Below are positions 1 through 7,849 of a stretch of 64,000 nt of DNA, one piece after another. The notes below the pieces were generated by a model. The model was not told where the DNA came from and did no database searches. It saw only the letters and a list, made by a program, of their open reading frames with translations. This DNA is from an uncultured Halocynthiibacter sp. GTDB taxonomy: Bacteria > Pseudomonadota > Alphaproteobacteria > Rhodobacterales > Rhodobacteraceae. A program made the position numbers and the translations under genes. The stretch is from assembly GCA_947503035.1 (NCBI GenBank), contig CANNCD010000001.1, forward strand, positions 434,001-498,000, in the 5' to 3' direction. Positions within the stretch are counted from its first letter, which is position 1. Each line of letters opens with the position of its first letter.

Positions 1-2
1 TC

Positions 3-497
3 GTCGCCGCGCGCCGTTGGGATATCTATAAGGATCCGTTCGAGGACGAGGCCCATTTCCACGACTATATCGAACAGACATCCGCCAGCCTGACTTGGGC
101 TTTGGTACGGATTTTGGGCGGTGACGCCGGTGCCGAAACCGCCGTGCGGGCCTATGCCCATGGCTGTGGTGTGGCGCGATATTTGGCGGCTGTGTCTGGG
201 CTTGAGGCGGCGGGGCGTATCCCGTTGCTTGATGGTCGTCCGGATGCCGTTGCCGAACTGGCCCGCGCGGCCGATCAAAAGGTCCGCGACAATCGTTGGG
301 TGCGTGGGGTGTTGGGGAAAACCACATCCGCGCCGATGCTGGACGGGGTTGTTGTGGCCTTGGCTCTGCCGCAGATCATCAAAGAACCTTTGCGGGTGAT
401 TGATGGTGCGGTCGGTGTGTCCGAATTCGAAAAACGTGCGAAATTCGCGTTTCTGGCGGCGAAACGGCGTTGGGGCCGGGGCCCCAACCGCCTTTGA
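3..497 (+). CDS. Squalene/phytoene synthase family protein (3' part)
   Basis: The reading frame is open from the left edge, so the N-terminus lies outside the window; about 164 codons are present and end in TGA at 495-497. The segment starting ARRWDIYKDPFEDEAHF, then an ILGGDAGAE stretch and an alpha-helical C-terminus with VRDNRW, resembles the distal half of squalene/phytoene synthase-like proteins. Roseobacters carry a short member of this family of uncertain substrate, related to the mitochondrial factor NDUFAF6, rather than a true carotenoid enzyme. The Asp-rich substrate motifs would lie upstream and cannot be checked. It converges on the MFS gene with 1 bp between stops. Family assignment is fair; specific function is unknown. 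Confidence 0.7.
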   Translation, partial: VAARRWDIYKDPFEDEAHFHDYIEQTSASLTWALVRILGGDAGAETAVRAYAHGCGVARYLAAVSGLEAAGRIPLLDGRPDAVAELARAADQKVRDNRWVRGVLGKTTSAPMLDGVVVALALPQIIKEPLRVIDGAVGVSEFEKRAKFAFLAAKRRWGRGPNRL

Positions 498-498
498 T

Positions 499-1704
499 TT
501 AAACGGTTTCTTTTGGCTGGCGTGACAGCCAAATCAGCGCCCCAAAGGCCAGCGCAAGAAACGGGATCATCGCAAGGTTCACCGCCGACCAGCCATCCAC
601 CGGATTGCCGCCCGAACAGTTCATCAAGCCGCCAGAGGCCAGCGACGCAACGGTCACCATCCCAAAGACAAGCATGTCGTTCAGGCCTTGCATACGGCCG
701 CGTTCTTCGACGGTATGGGCACCGGCCAACATGGTCGTTGCGCCGATAAAACCAAAGTTCCAACCAATCCCAAGCAGGATCAACGCGATGTAGAACTGCT
801 CCAACTCTACCCCCGAAAGCGCCACAAGACCCGCGCCGCCAAGGATCGCAAGACCCGCAGCAACCACACGATCCACACCGAATTTCGCGACGATATGGCC
901 GGTGAAAAATGACGGTGCGAACATGGCCAAAACGTGGGCCGAAACGATGTTCGCCGCGTCCTTGGATTCAAATCCACAGCCCACAACCGCCAAGGGCGTC
1001 GAGGTCATGACAAGGTTCATCAAAGCATATGAAACCATGGCGCAGATCACCGCCACGGCGATGCGCGGGGTTTTCAACAATTCCATCCGTGACCGTCCTT
1101 TGGGCGCGTCATCCGCCGGTGCGGCGGGCGTCGGAATGTCGAGGAATAGGAAAAAGAACGAACCGACGATGTTCAGAATAATCACCGCCAAATAGGTCCC
1201 AAGGAACGGGATCACATATGCATCCGACGTCAGTTTCACGAGCTGTGGCCCGAGGATCGCGGAAATCAAACCACCTGCCATCACAAAAGAAATCGCCTTG
1301 GCGCGGAAGTGTTCAGGCGCGCTGTCTACCGCAGCAAACCGAAGAAAACCTTGTGAACTCATATAGATACCGGTGCCAAGTGACCCCAGAAGCAAAAGCC
1401 AGAAAGACCCTATATAAAGCGCATAGGCCCCGATCGCTGCGCCAATTGCCCCGCCGGCAGCGCCAACCACAAATCCGGCGCGACGGCCATGTTTCTGCAT
1501 TAGGTTCGACAACGGTGTTGCCGTCAACATCGACCCAAGGATGATCATCGAGATCGGCATCGTCGCAAAACACAGGTTCGTGGCAAGCGATTGGCCCGCA
1601 AGTCCTCCGACCGTGAAAATGGTTGCCATCTGCGCGCCAAGGATCGCTTGGGCGGCTGCGAGAACGCCGACATTGCGGCGCGCGGTTTTCATAACTGTAT
1701 CCAT
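499..1704 (-). CDS. MFS transporter
   Basis: This 401-residue protein is almost wholly hydrophobic, with about 12 predicted membrane segments in two halves. It has the size and layout of major facilitator superfamily carriers. A charged loop after the second segment (MQKHGRRAGF) corresponds to the MFS motif-A region, and a longer hydrophilic loop at about residues 190-210 (PTPAAPADDAPKGRSR) separates the halves. It is predicted to sit in the inner membrane and move a small solute by proton coupling. No substrate can be deduced. It ends 1 bp from the converging synthase-family gene and starts 73 bp from the end of cobB on the same strand, which alone is weak evidence for a cobalamin link. Confidence 0.85.
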   Translation of the reverse strand: MDTVMKTARRNVGVLAAAQAILGAQMATIFTVGGLAGQSLATNLCFATMPISMIILGSMLTATPLSNLMQKHGRRAGFVVGAAGGAIGAAIGAYALYIGSFWLLLLGSLGTGIYMSSQGFLRFAAVDSAPEHFRAKAISFVMAGGLISAILGPQLVKLTSDAYVIPFLGTYLAVIILNIVGSFFFLFLDIPTPAAPADDAPKGRSRMELLKTPRIAVAVICAMVSYALMNLVMTSTPLAVVGCGFESKDAANIVSAHVLAMFAPSFFTGHIVAKFGVDRVVAAGLAILGGAGLVALSGVELEQFYIALILLGIGWNFGFIGATTMLAGAHTVEERGRMQGLNDMLVFGMVTVASLASGGLMNCSGGNPVDGWSAVNLAMIPFLALAFGALIWLSRQPKETV

Positions 1705-1777
1705 GCACCATCGGTAATCAGAAATTTACGACACGAAAAGCCCAAATCCTGTACCAATCGCGAATAGATTGTACCGA

Positions 1778-3067
1778 TCAACGACTTGTGATGATGTGTG
1801 CAAAGGATCCCATGACGCTGCCTTCGATCAAGCCCGCGTCGGGCAGGGCGGTGCCCTCGGCGTCGGTCATCGCGAACAAAGGCTTGCCTTGGGTATGTTG
1901 TGTCGTGGAATAGTGGAATTCATGCGCGCAATACTGTCCCGCCATTGGCCCCTGTGTCGCCTGCAACATCCGATAGCCAAGGTGAAGTTTTCGTTCCGCG
2001 AATGACGTCTGCAAGCGCAAGAGGCCGGCCATTTTGTGGGCGTTTCCGTCGGCGTCGATCAACCCATCGCCAAGCATCATATAGCCGCCACATTCCCCAT
2101 ACACCAAACCGCCCTTGGCCGCATGGGCGTGCAGAGACGCGATAAACACATCCGCATTTGACAATTCCGCGGCGAACAACTCCGGATATCCCCCTGGCAA
2201 AAACACAAGGTCGGCCTCGGGGACGGGATCGTTGTTCAGTGGCGAAAAGAACCAGACTTCGGCGCCGCTTTGACGCCATGCGTTGATGTGGTGGGGATAG
2301 CAGAACGCAAAGGCGCGGTCGCGCGCGATGGCGATTTTTTGCGCGCGGATCGGAAAGGGTGCGGCGTTTGTCGCAGGTGCCGCCGCCAGTGGGCGCGTTA
2401 AATCCAACAGGGCGTCCATATCAATCGCGCCCTCGGCCAGATCGGCCGCGCGATTTAGATAGGCTTCGATATCGTCGTGTTCATCCGCTTGGATCAGACC
2501 CAAATGTCGGGACGGCTGGCTCAGGTCATTTTGGCGGTACAACGCGCCTATGAGCGGCATGCCGATGCCTTGGATCGCGGTGCGCAGCATCTTTTCGTGG
2601 CGCGCACTGCCGACGTTGTTCAAAATGACGGCAGAGATGGTTACATCTTGGGCGAATTGTGAAAATCCTTGGACCACTGCCGCGATGGAATGGGCGGTTT
2701 TCGCGGCATCCACCACCAAAACCACCGGCAGGTTGAGCGCCCGCGCGGCATCCGCGCTTGAACCTTGACCCTCGGGCGGGGCCCCGTCAAACAGGCCCAT
2801 GGCCCCTTCGACGATCAGGGTTTCGGGGGTGTCTTGGGTCGCCAATCCGCGCAACATCTCGGGCGACATCGCCCAAGCATCAAGGTTCACACAGGGCGCG
2901 CCGCTGGCGATGCTATGGAAACGGGGGTCAATATAATCGGGGCCAGATTTCGCGCCGCGTACATCAATGCCGCGTCGGGCAAGGGCGCGCAAAATACCAA
3001 GCGTGATCGTCGTTTTGCCCGCACCAGAGGACGGCGCGGCAATGATGATCCCGCGGCTTATGCTCAT
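1778..3067 (-). CDS. cobB: Cobyrinic acid a,c-diamide synthase
   Basis: CobB amidates the a and c side chains of (hydrogeno)byrinic acid using glutamine and ATP. The 429-residue protein starts with a P-loop (AAPSSGAGKTT, residues 10-20) and a dethiobiotin synthetase-like ATPase domain. It ends with a glutamine amidotransferase domain carrying the nucleophile Cys326 in GECGGYM and a C-terminal His424. Length and domain order match the family. Its ATG overlaps the stop of upstream cobA by 4 bp (ATGA), so the two are translationally coupled. Other corrin-ring genes are adjacent and divergent. The CobB form (aerobic route) and the CbiA form (anaerobic route) cannot be separated with certainty by eye. 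Confidence 0.93.
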   Translation of the reverse strand: MSISRGIIIAAPSSGAGKTTITLGILRALARRGIDVRGAKSGPDYIDPRFHSIASGAPCVNLDAWAMSPEMLRGLATQDTPETLIVEGAMGLFDGAPPEGQGSSADAARALNLPVVLVVDAAKTAHSIAAVVQGFSQFAQDVTISAVILNNVGSARHEKMLRTAIQGIGMPLIGALYRQNDLSQPSRHLGLIQADEHDDIEAYLNRAADLAEGAIDMDALLDLTRPLAAAPATNAAPFPIRAQKIAIARDRAFAFCYPHHINAWRQSGAEVWFFSPLNNDPVPEADLVFLPGGYPELFAAELSNADVFIASLHAHAAKGGLVYGECGGYMMLGDGLIDADGNAHKMAGLLRLQTSFAERKLHLGYRMLQATQGPMAGQYCAHEFHYSTTQHTQGKPLFAMTDAEGTALPDAGLIEGSVMGSFAHIITSR

Positions 3068-3915
3068 TGCTCGGCGGGTTTGCCGCGGCCAAGCGGATCA
3101 AGATCACGGGGGAGTTCGCCGTTGGCCTGACCTTGCCAATCCAGAACCTGACGCATCAAGACGCTGCGACCGATACAGATCATCGCAGGCGCGGCCATGC
3201 CGCTTGTTTCGATGTCGGCCTCGGCGGTTGCAAGGGTCGTTTCAAGAACGCGTTGGTTCGGCGTTGTGGCCTCGGACACAACCGCAACAGGTTCGTCATC
3301 TGGTCGACCTGCGTCGCGTAACGCCTTGGAAATACGGCCAATATGTTTCATTCCCATATAGACGACGATGACCTGTGAACCGCGCGAAATCGCCGACCAG
3401 TCAAGGGCGCTGGGTGTGTTGCCGGTTTGGTCGTGGCCGGTGACAAAGGTCACAGATTGGTTCACATCGCGGTGCGTCACTGGCACGCCCGCATAGGCCA
3501 AACCGCCGATGCCGGCCGAAATTCCGGGGATGATCCGCACAGGAATGCCGTGTTGAACAAGGGTCTGCGCCTCTTCTCCGCCGCGGCCAAACACGAAGGG
3601 ATCGCCGCCCTTCAGGCGCAGAACGCGTTTACCTTCTTGGGCCAGCTCGACCAGATGCAGGGAAATGTCGCGCTGCTTGGCGCTTGGCTTGCCGCCGCGT
3701 TTGCCGGCGTAAATCTTTTCGCAATCGGGACGGGCCCAATCGAGAATCTCTTGTTGAACAAGGGCGTCAAATACGATGACATCGGCCTGTTTCATGGCGT
3801 TCACCGCATGAAGCGTCAAAAGCCCCGCATCACCCGGACCGGCGCCGCAGAGCCAAACCCAACCTTGTTTCAATTCAGGCCATTCGCCCGTCGGATATTT
3901 AAGAGATTCGATCAT
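3064..3915 (-). CDS. cobA: Uroporphyrinogen-III C-methyltransferase
   Basis: This enzyme uses two SAM molecules to convert uroporphyrinogen III to precorrin-2, the branch point to cobalamin and siroheme. The 283-residue protein has the tetrapyrrole methylase signature GAGPGD (residues 24-29), a glycine-rich GGDPFVFGRGGEE segment (about 103-115) and a VPVTHRD region typical of SUMT. It is a stand-alone methylase with no CysG-type siroheme domain. It is translationally coupled to cobB downstream (4-bp overlap). It diverges from cbiD across a gap of less than 100 bp, so the two transcripts share an upstream region. The siroheme role cannot be excluded, but the context favours cobalamin. Confidence 0.94.
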   Translation of the reverse strand: MIESLKYPTGEWPELKQGWVWLCGAGPGDAGLLTLHAVNAMKQADVIVFDALVQQEILDWARPDCEKIYAGKRGGKPSAKQRDISLHLVELAQEGKRVLRLKGGDPFVFGRGGEEAQTLVQHGIPVRIIPGISAGIGGLAYAGVPVTHRDVNQSVTFVTGHDQTGNTPSALDWSAISRGSQVIVVYMGMKHIGRISKALRDAGRPDDEPVAVVSEATTPNQRVLETTLATAEADIETSGMAAPAMICIGRSVLMRQVLDWQGQANGELPRDLDPLGRGKPAEQ

Positions 3916-3973
3916 GGGGTCTTTATGACGAAATCATAAACAAACCGAAAGGCTTTGTGCGATGAATTGTCGA

Positions 3974-4002
3974 TTGGCGGCGGCGGGCGTTGCTCCTATA
4001 GT
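3974..4002 (+). promoter_or_regulatory. Candidate leaderless promoter of cbiD
   Basis: A -35-like TTGGCG (3974-3979) and a -10-like TATAGT (3997-4002) are separated by exactly 17 bp. Only 6 nt separate the -10 box from the ATG at 4009, so transcription would begin at or next to the start codon and give a leaderless mRNA. No good Shine-Dalgarno sequence precedes this ATG. Confidence 0.5.
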
Positions 4003-4008
4003 CGGGCC

Positions 4009-5058
4009 ATGACGCGAACCCAAAACACCGAATTACGCCGAGGCTGGACCACAGGGGCCTGTGCAACCGCTGCGACCAAGGCGGCGTTGATGCGGCTGTG
4101 GGGTGGGGCGTTTCCGGACATGGTGTCGATCACCTTGCCGCGCGGCGAAACCCCTGATTTTGAGCTTGCCTATATGGAGGCGGGCGACGGTTGGGCCGAA
4201 GCGGGCATCATCAAAGACGCGGGCGACGACCCCGATGTGACCCACGGCGCGTTGATCCGCGCGCGGGTTTCTGCAAGCGACGGTGGCGTGGTTTTTCGCG
4301 CAGGTGAGGGCGTCGGGACCGTGACCAAGGTAGGCCTGCCCATCGATGTGGGTGAACCGGCGATCAACCCGAAACCGCGCGAAATGATGACAGGTGTAGT
4401 CGCCGAAATGGCCGCGCAATTCGGCATGTCGCCGGATATCGAGATTTGCGTGACCATTCCCGGGGGCCGCGCGTTGGCCGAGAAAACTTGGAACCCACGG
4501 TTGGGGATTTTGGGCGGTCTGTCGGTTCTTGGCACCACTGGCGTCGTGCGCCCGTTCAGCTGTTCTGCTTGGATCGCGTCGATCCATCGGGGCATCGATG
4601 TGGCGCGCGCAACGGGCACGACCCATGTTGCGGGCTGTACCGGCGCGACAAGCGAAGCGGTGGTGCAGGGGCTCTATGATTTGCCGGATCATGCCATGTT
4701 GGATATGGGTGATTTTGCCGGTGGGATGTTGAAATATCTGCGCAAAAATCCGGTGGCGCGGCTGACCATTGGCGGCGGTATTGGTAAGATGACGAAACTG
4801 GCGCAGGGCGCAGTTGATCTGCATTCTGGCCGCTCACAAGTGGACCTTGCCGCGCTTGCGGATGTGTTGGGGCGTCCCGATGTGGTCAATGCGAACACCG
4901 CGCTTGAGGCCTATACGATCGTTGGTCATGATATGGTGGATTGGGTCGCACAGGGGTCGGTAGATCACATTAAGAAGGTTCTACAAGGTGCTGATATTAA
5001 AATAGATGTGGTGATCATTGATCGCAAAGGGAATATCGTCGCGAGGGCCGACGGTTGA
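4009..5058 (+). CDS. cbiD: Cobalt-precorrin-5B C1-methyltransferase
   Basis: CbiD methylates C1 of cobalt-precorrin-5B in the anaerobic corrin pathway. The 349-residue protein opens with the family hallmark RRGWTTGACATAA and contains GPGVG-like (GEGVGTVTKVGL), NPKPREM and glycine-rich IGGGIGKMTKLAQGA segments. I chose ATG 4009 over an in-frame ATG at 3955 because family members begin just before RRGWTTG and a -10 box lies 6 nt upstream of 4009. The TGA overlaps the TTG start of the next gene. Aerobic cobalamin producers normally use the unrelated CobF at this step, so CbiD beside CobA, CobB and a CobK-type reductase is notable. Confidence 0.94.
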   Translation: MTRTQNTELRRGWTTGACATAATKAALMRLWGGAFPDMVSITLPRGETPDFELAYMEAGDGWAEAGIIKDAGDDPDVTHGALIRARVSASDGGVVFRAGEGVGTVTKVGLPIDVGEPAINPKPREMMTGVVAEMAAQFGMSPDIEICVTIPGGRALAEKTWNPRLGILGGLSVLGTTGVVRPFSCSAWIASIHRGIDVARATGTTHVAGCTGATSEAVVQGLYDLPDHAMLDMGDFAGGMLKYLRKNPVARLTIGGGIGKMTKLAQGAVDLHSGRSQVDLAALADVLGRPDVVNANTALEAYTIVGHDMVDWVAQGSVDHIKKVLQGADIKIDVVIIDRKGNIVARADG

Positions 5059-5786
5059 TCCTTGTTCTTGCGGGTACATCAGAGGCGCGTGCTGTTTGCA
5101 CAGGGCTTGTGGAACGCGGTTTGGACGTGTTGGCGTCCTTGTCCGGTGCCACGCGCATGCCCAAACCGCTGGGCGTTGAAACTCGGATTGGCGGGTTCGG
5201 CGGTCGCACGCAACAGGCCGCGTTCCTGCGCGATAACGGGGTGATTGGGGTCATCGATGCCACCCATCCCTTTGCTGAAAACATCACCGCGCGCAGCTCG
5301 GAGATTTGCGCCGAAATGGGCGTGCCCTATGTCCTTGTACGCCGACCCAAATGGAAGGCCGTCGATGGCGATCAGTGGACCGAGATCGACAACGGAACAG
5401 AGGCCGTGAATTTCATCGCCCCCGACGCGACTGTGTTTTTGGGGACGGGGCGTCAGACCCTCGACGAATTTTCCAACCTTGCGGGGCGCGAAGTGATTTG
5501 CCGCCAGATTGATCCGCCCGAGGCCCCGTTTCCCTTCGAAGGCGGGCGATATCTTGTGGGGCGTCCGCCGTTTTCTGTGGCGGATGAGACGACGTTGTTC
5601 CGCGATTTGGGCGTGGACGTTTTGGTGGTCAAAAACGCGGGCGGCGCGGCCAGTGCCACGAAATTAACCGCCGCGCGCGATTTGGGTATTCGGGTTTTGA
5701 TGATCCGGCGTCCCGCGCCGCCAGTGGGCGCAACGATCGTTGAAACCCCAGAGGAGGCGATCAGATGGGCGACGGAATTGGCGTAA
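5055..5786 (+). CDS. cobK: Precorrin-6A / cobalt-precorrin-6A reductase
   Basis: This enzyme reduces the macrocycle of (cobalt-)precorrin-6A with NADPH to give precorrin-6B. The 243-residue protein begins ILVLAGTSEAR, the N-terminal nucleotide-binding signature of CobK/CbiJ, and contains DATHPFAENI and a late VVKNAGG segment also seen in the family. The start is TTG at 5055, which overlaps the cbiD stop (TTGA), and no better start exists. This tight coupling implies a cbiD-cobK operon. It overlaps the downstream glycosylase gene by 22 bp. Whether it acts on cobalt-free or cobalt-containing substrate depends on the pathway type, which the mixed gene set leaves open. Confidence 0.92.
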   Translation: MILVLAGTSEARAVCTGLVERGLDVLASLSGATRMPKPLGVETRIGGFGGRTQQAAFLRDNGVIGVIDATHPFAENITARSSEICAEMGVPYVLVRRPKWKAVDGDQWTEIDNGTEAVNFIAPDATVFLGTGRQTLDEFSNLAGREVICRQIDPPEAPFPFEGGRYLVGRPPFSVADETTLFRDLGVDVLVVKNAGGAASATKLTAARDLGIRVLMIRRPAPPVGATIVETPEEAIRWATELA

Positions 5787-6403
5787 TCATCGAGACCGAC
5801 CGCGATGTTGCGCGGCTCGCGGCGGAATTGGCGGCGGCGCATCCGCGATTTGCCTTTGCGTTGGAGCAGACGGGGCCATTGCCGTTGCGGCGGCGCAAAG
5901 ACGGGTTCGATCAGGTCCTTTCGGCGATTGTGTCGCAACAGGTGAGGGTCGCGGCCGCGCGTGCCATCTGGGCGCGTATGCAGGAGGCCAAACTGACCGG
6001 CCCCCGCAAGATCATGTGGGCCAGTGAAGAAGAGTTAAGACTTGCTGGATTATCCCGTCAAAAGGTTAAATATGCGCGGGCACTGGCCGAGGCGCGTATT
6101 GATTTCAAGGCTTTACGAACCCTTCCTAATGCGGAGGTCATTAATATATTGACCGAAGTATCCGGCGTTGGACGTTGGACCGCACAGATTTATTTGATGT
6201 TCTCACTGGGCCGCGCGGATGTGTTCGCGGACAATGATTTGGCATTACAAGAGGGGGCGCGGATGCTGTTTGATCTGCCCCATCGTCCCAAGGAACGGGA
6301 AATGCGCGACATTGCGGCGCAATGGTCGCCGTGGCGGGCGGTTGCGGCGCGCGCCCTTTGGGCCTACTACCATGTGGAAAAACAACGCGAGGGAATTTCA
6401 TGA
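5765..6403 (+). CDS. DNA-3-methyladenine glycosylase II family (AlkA-like)
   Basis: This is a 212-residue base-excision glycosylase of the HhH-GPD superfamily, which removes alkylated purines from DNA. The hairpin-helix-hairpin reads LTEVSGVGRWTAQIYLM and is followed by a loop with the catalytic-type aspartate in FADNDLALQ. FDQVLSAIVSQQV near residues 48-60 is the usual N-terminal motif. It lacks the N-terminal TBP-like domain of E. coli AlkA and so is a short form. The ATG overlaps the end of cobK, and its TGA overlaps the next ATG, so it is probably cotranscribed with the cobalamin genes, without an evident functional link. Confidence 0.88.
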   Translation: MGDGIGVIIETDRDVARLAAELAAAHPRFAFALEQTGPLPLRRRKDGFDQVLSAIVSQQVRVAAARAIWARMQEAKLTGPRKIMWASEEELRLAGLSRQKVKYARALAEARIDFKALRTLPNAEVINILTEVSGVGRWTAQIYLMFSLGRADVFADNDLALQEGARMLFDLPHRPKEREMRDIAAQWSPWRAVAARALWAYYHVEKQREGIS

Positions 6404-7092
6404 CACGGGTGCTTAATTCAGAAATGCGCGAGGCGGCGTCGGGCCGTGCGACGACTGCGGTCATTTTTGTTCACGGATATGGCGCGAACGGTGCCGATCT
6501 GTTGGGCCTGTCTGACGTCTTGGCCGAACATCTGCCCGACACCGTGTTCTATGCGCCGGATGCGCCCGAGAAAATCGTCGGCGCGCCGATGGGTTATCAG
6601 TGGTTCCCGATCCCGTATCTGGACGGCAGTTCCGAATTGGCCGCCGAAGAGGGGCTTGAGCGGGCGAAATCCGATCTGAACGCCTTCATTGACCGCGTGA
6701 TGATTGATCATGATTTTGAGCCGGAACAGGTTCTTTTGTTTGGCTTTTCTCAGGGTACCATGTTGTCGCTTCACGTGGCACCGCGCCGCGACGAAGAATT
6801 GGCCGGTGTGGTCGGGTTCTCGGGGCGTTTGTTGCAACCTGACCTGATCGAGGACGAAGCCACCGTGAAGCCGCCGGTGATTTTGATCCACGGTGATCAG
6901 GACCCAGTGGTTCCATTCAATAGCCTACCTGAGGCCGCCAACACCATGGTCGCCGCCGGTTTTGAGGTCTACGCCCATGTCATGAAGGGCACGGAACACG
7001 GCATCGCGCCGGATGGTCTGTCGGTCGCAGTCGCGTTTATGCGCGAGAAACTGCACTATGGTCCGGCACAGGTTCCATCCCAAGACGACTAG
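6400..7092 (+). CDS. Phospholipase/carboxylesterase family alpha/beta hydrolase
   Basis: This is a 230-residue serine hydrolase of the LysoPLA/carboxylesterase type. It has the oxyanion-hole HGYGANG segment near residue 24, the nucleophile elbow GFSQGTM at about 121-127, an Asp in HGDQDPVVPF, and His in GTEHGI near the C-terminus, which completes a Ser-Asp-His triad. The ATG at 6400 overlaps the glycosylase stop by 4 bp (ATGA) and fits the family N-terminus, so I reject an in-frame ATG at 6322 inside the upstream gene. It probably cleaves short-chain or lysophospholipid esters in the cytoplasm; the substrate is not known. Confidence 0.9.
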   Translation: MTRVLNSEMREAASGRATTAVIFVHGYGANGADLLGLSDVLAEHLPDTVFYAPDAPEKIVGAPMGYQWFPIPYLDGSSELAAEEGLERAKSDLNAFIDRVMIDHDFEPEQVLLFGFSQGTMLSLHVAPRRDEELAGVVGFSGRLLQPDLIEDEATVKPPVILIHGDQDPVVPFNSLPEAANTMVAAGFEVYAHVMKGTEHGIAPDGLSVAVAFMREKLHYGPAQVPSQDD

Positions 7093-7264
7093 CGCCTCAT
7101 TTTTTGTCACATCGCTGTCATCCCGTGCTGCCACTGTGGTGTCACGGGCGACTCGCATATTGTGGGGGTTGCTTCAATCTGACCACGATATATAGTTGTG
7201 GATAAGTCGGGCGGGATGCCCCGTCGGATGATCATGCACAGCTGCGGCAAGGGGCACTGATAGA

Positions 7265-7849
7265 ATGGACGGCGACTTTAGGACTGAATTTGTAAGAGAC
7301 CCACGAAAACTACGCGATCGACCGGCGTTGGTATTAAACGCGGATTATCGGCCGCTGTGTTATTACCCGTTGTCATTGTGGCCGTGGCAAGAGGCCGTGA
7401 AGGCCGCCTATTTGGACAGGGTCGACATTGTCGCCGAATATGACGATGTTGTTCATTCCCCAAGCACCGAGATACGGATTCCGTCCGTTGTCGTGTTAAA
7501 AGATTACGTTAAACCCCAAAAGCGCGTGGCCTTCACGCGCTTTAATTTGTTTCTAAGGGACGGTTTTTGTTGCCAATATTGCGGAGGGCGGGGGGATTTG
7601 ACCTTTGATCATGTGATCCCACGTGCCGCCGGTGGCATAACCAGTTGGGAAAACGTCGTCGCCGCCTGTAGCCCCTGCAATCTGAAAAAAGGGTCCAAGC
7701 TGCTGCGCAATTCGGGGATGCACTTGGCGAAAATCCCGCGTCAGCCCGAGGTTGGCGAGATGCAGAATATGGGTCGTAAATTCCCACCCAACTTTTTGCA
7801 CGAAAGCTGGATGGATTTTCTCTATTGGGATGCGGAACTGGACGCCTAG
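7265..7849 (+). CDS. HNH endonuclease
   Basis: This 194-residue protein has a central HNH domain. A zinc-binding CQYCG pair (near residue 101) and CSPCN (near 137) flank the FDHVIPRAAGG histidine segment and ENVVAAC. The N-terminal 90 residues contain LVLNADYRPL, typical of the widespread stand-alone HNH proteins of Proteobacteria. Whether it is a repair, restriction or housekeeping nuclease is not known. A purine-rich AAGGGG lies upstream of the ATG. It ends overlapping by 4 bp the 3' end of the convergent radical SAM gene. No methyltransferase or mobile-element neighbour suggests a restriction role. Confidence 0.88.
   Translation: MDGDFRTEFVRDPRKLRDRPALVLNADYRPLCYYPLSLWPWQEAVKAAYLDRVDIVAEYDDVVHSPSTEIRIPSVVVLKDYVKPQKRVAFTRFNLFLRDGFCCQYCGGRGDLTFDHVIPRAAGGITSWENVVAACSPCNLKKGSKLLRNSGMHLAKIPRQPEVGEMQNMGRKFPPNFLHESWMDFLYWDAELDA

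Noticed and set aside
499-1704. MFS gene as a cobalamin transporter
   Set aside because: It is merely next to cobB with a gap and no shared sequence signal; MFS substrate cannot be inferred from this.
3916-4008. Cobalamin riboswitch between cobA and cbiD
   Set aside because: The gap is less than 100 bp, there is no B12-box sequence, and the cbiD start is predicted to be leaderless. The region upstream of nrdJ also shows no B12 box.
7265-7849. HNH gene as part of a restriction or defence system
   Set aside because: No methyltransferase, helicase or other defence gene is beside it, and the protein resembles widespread stand-alone HNH proteins.
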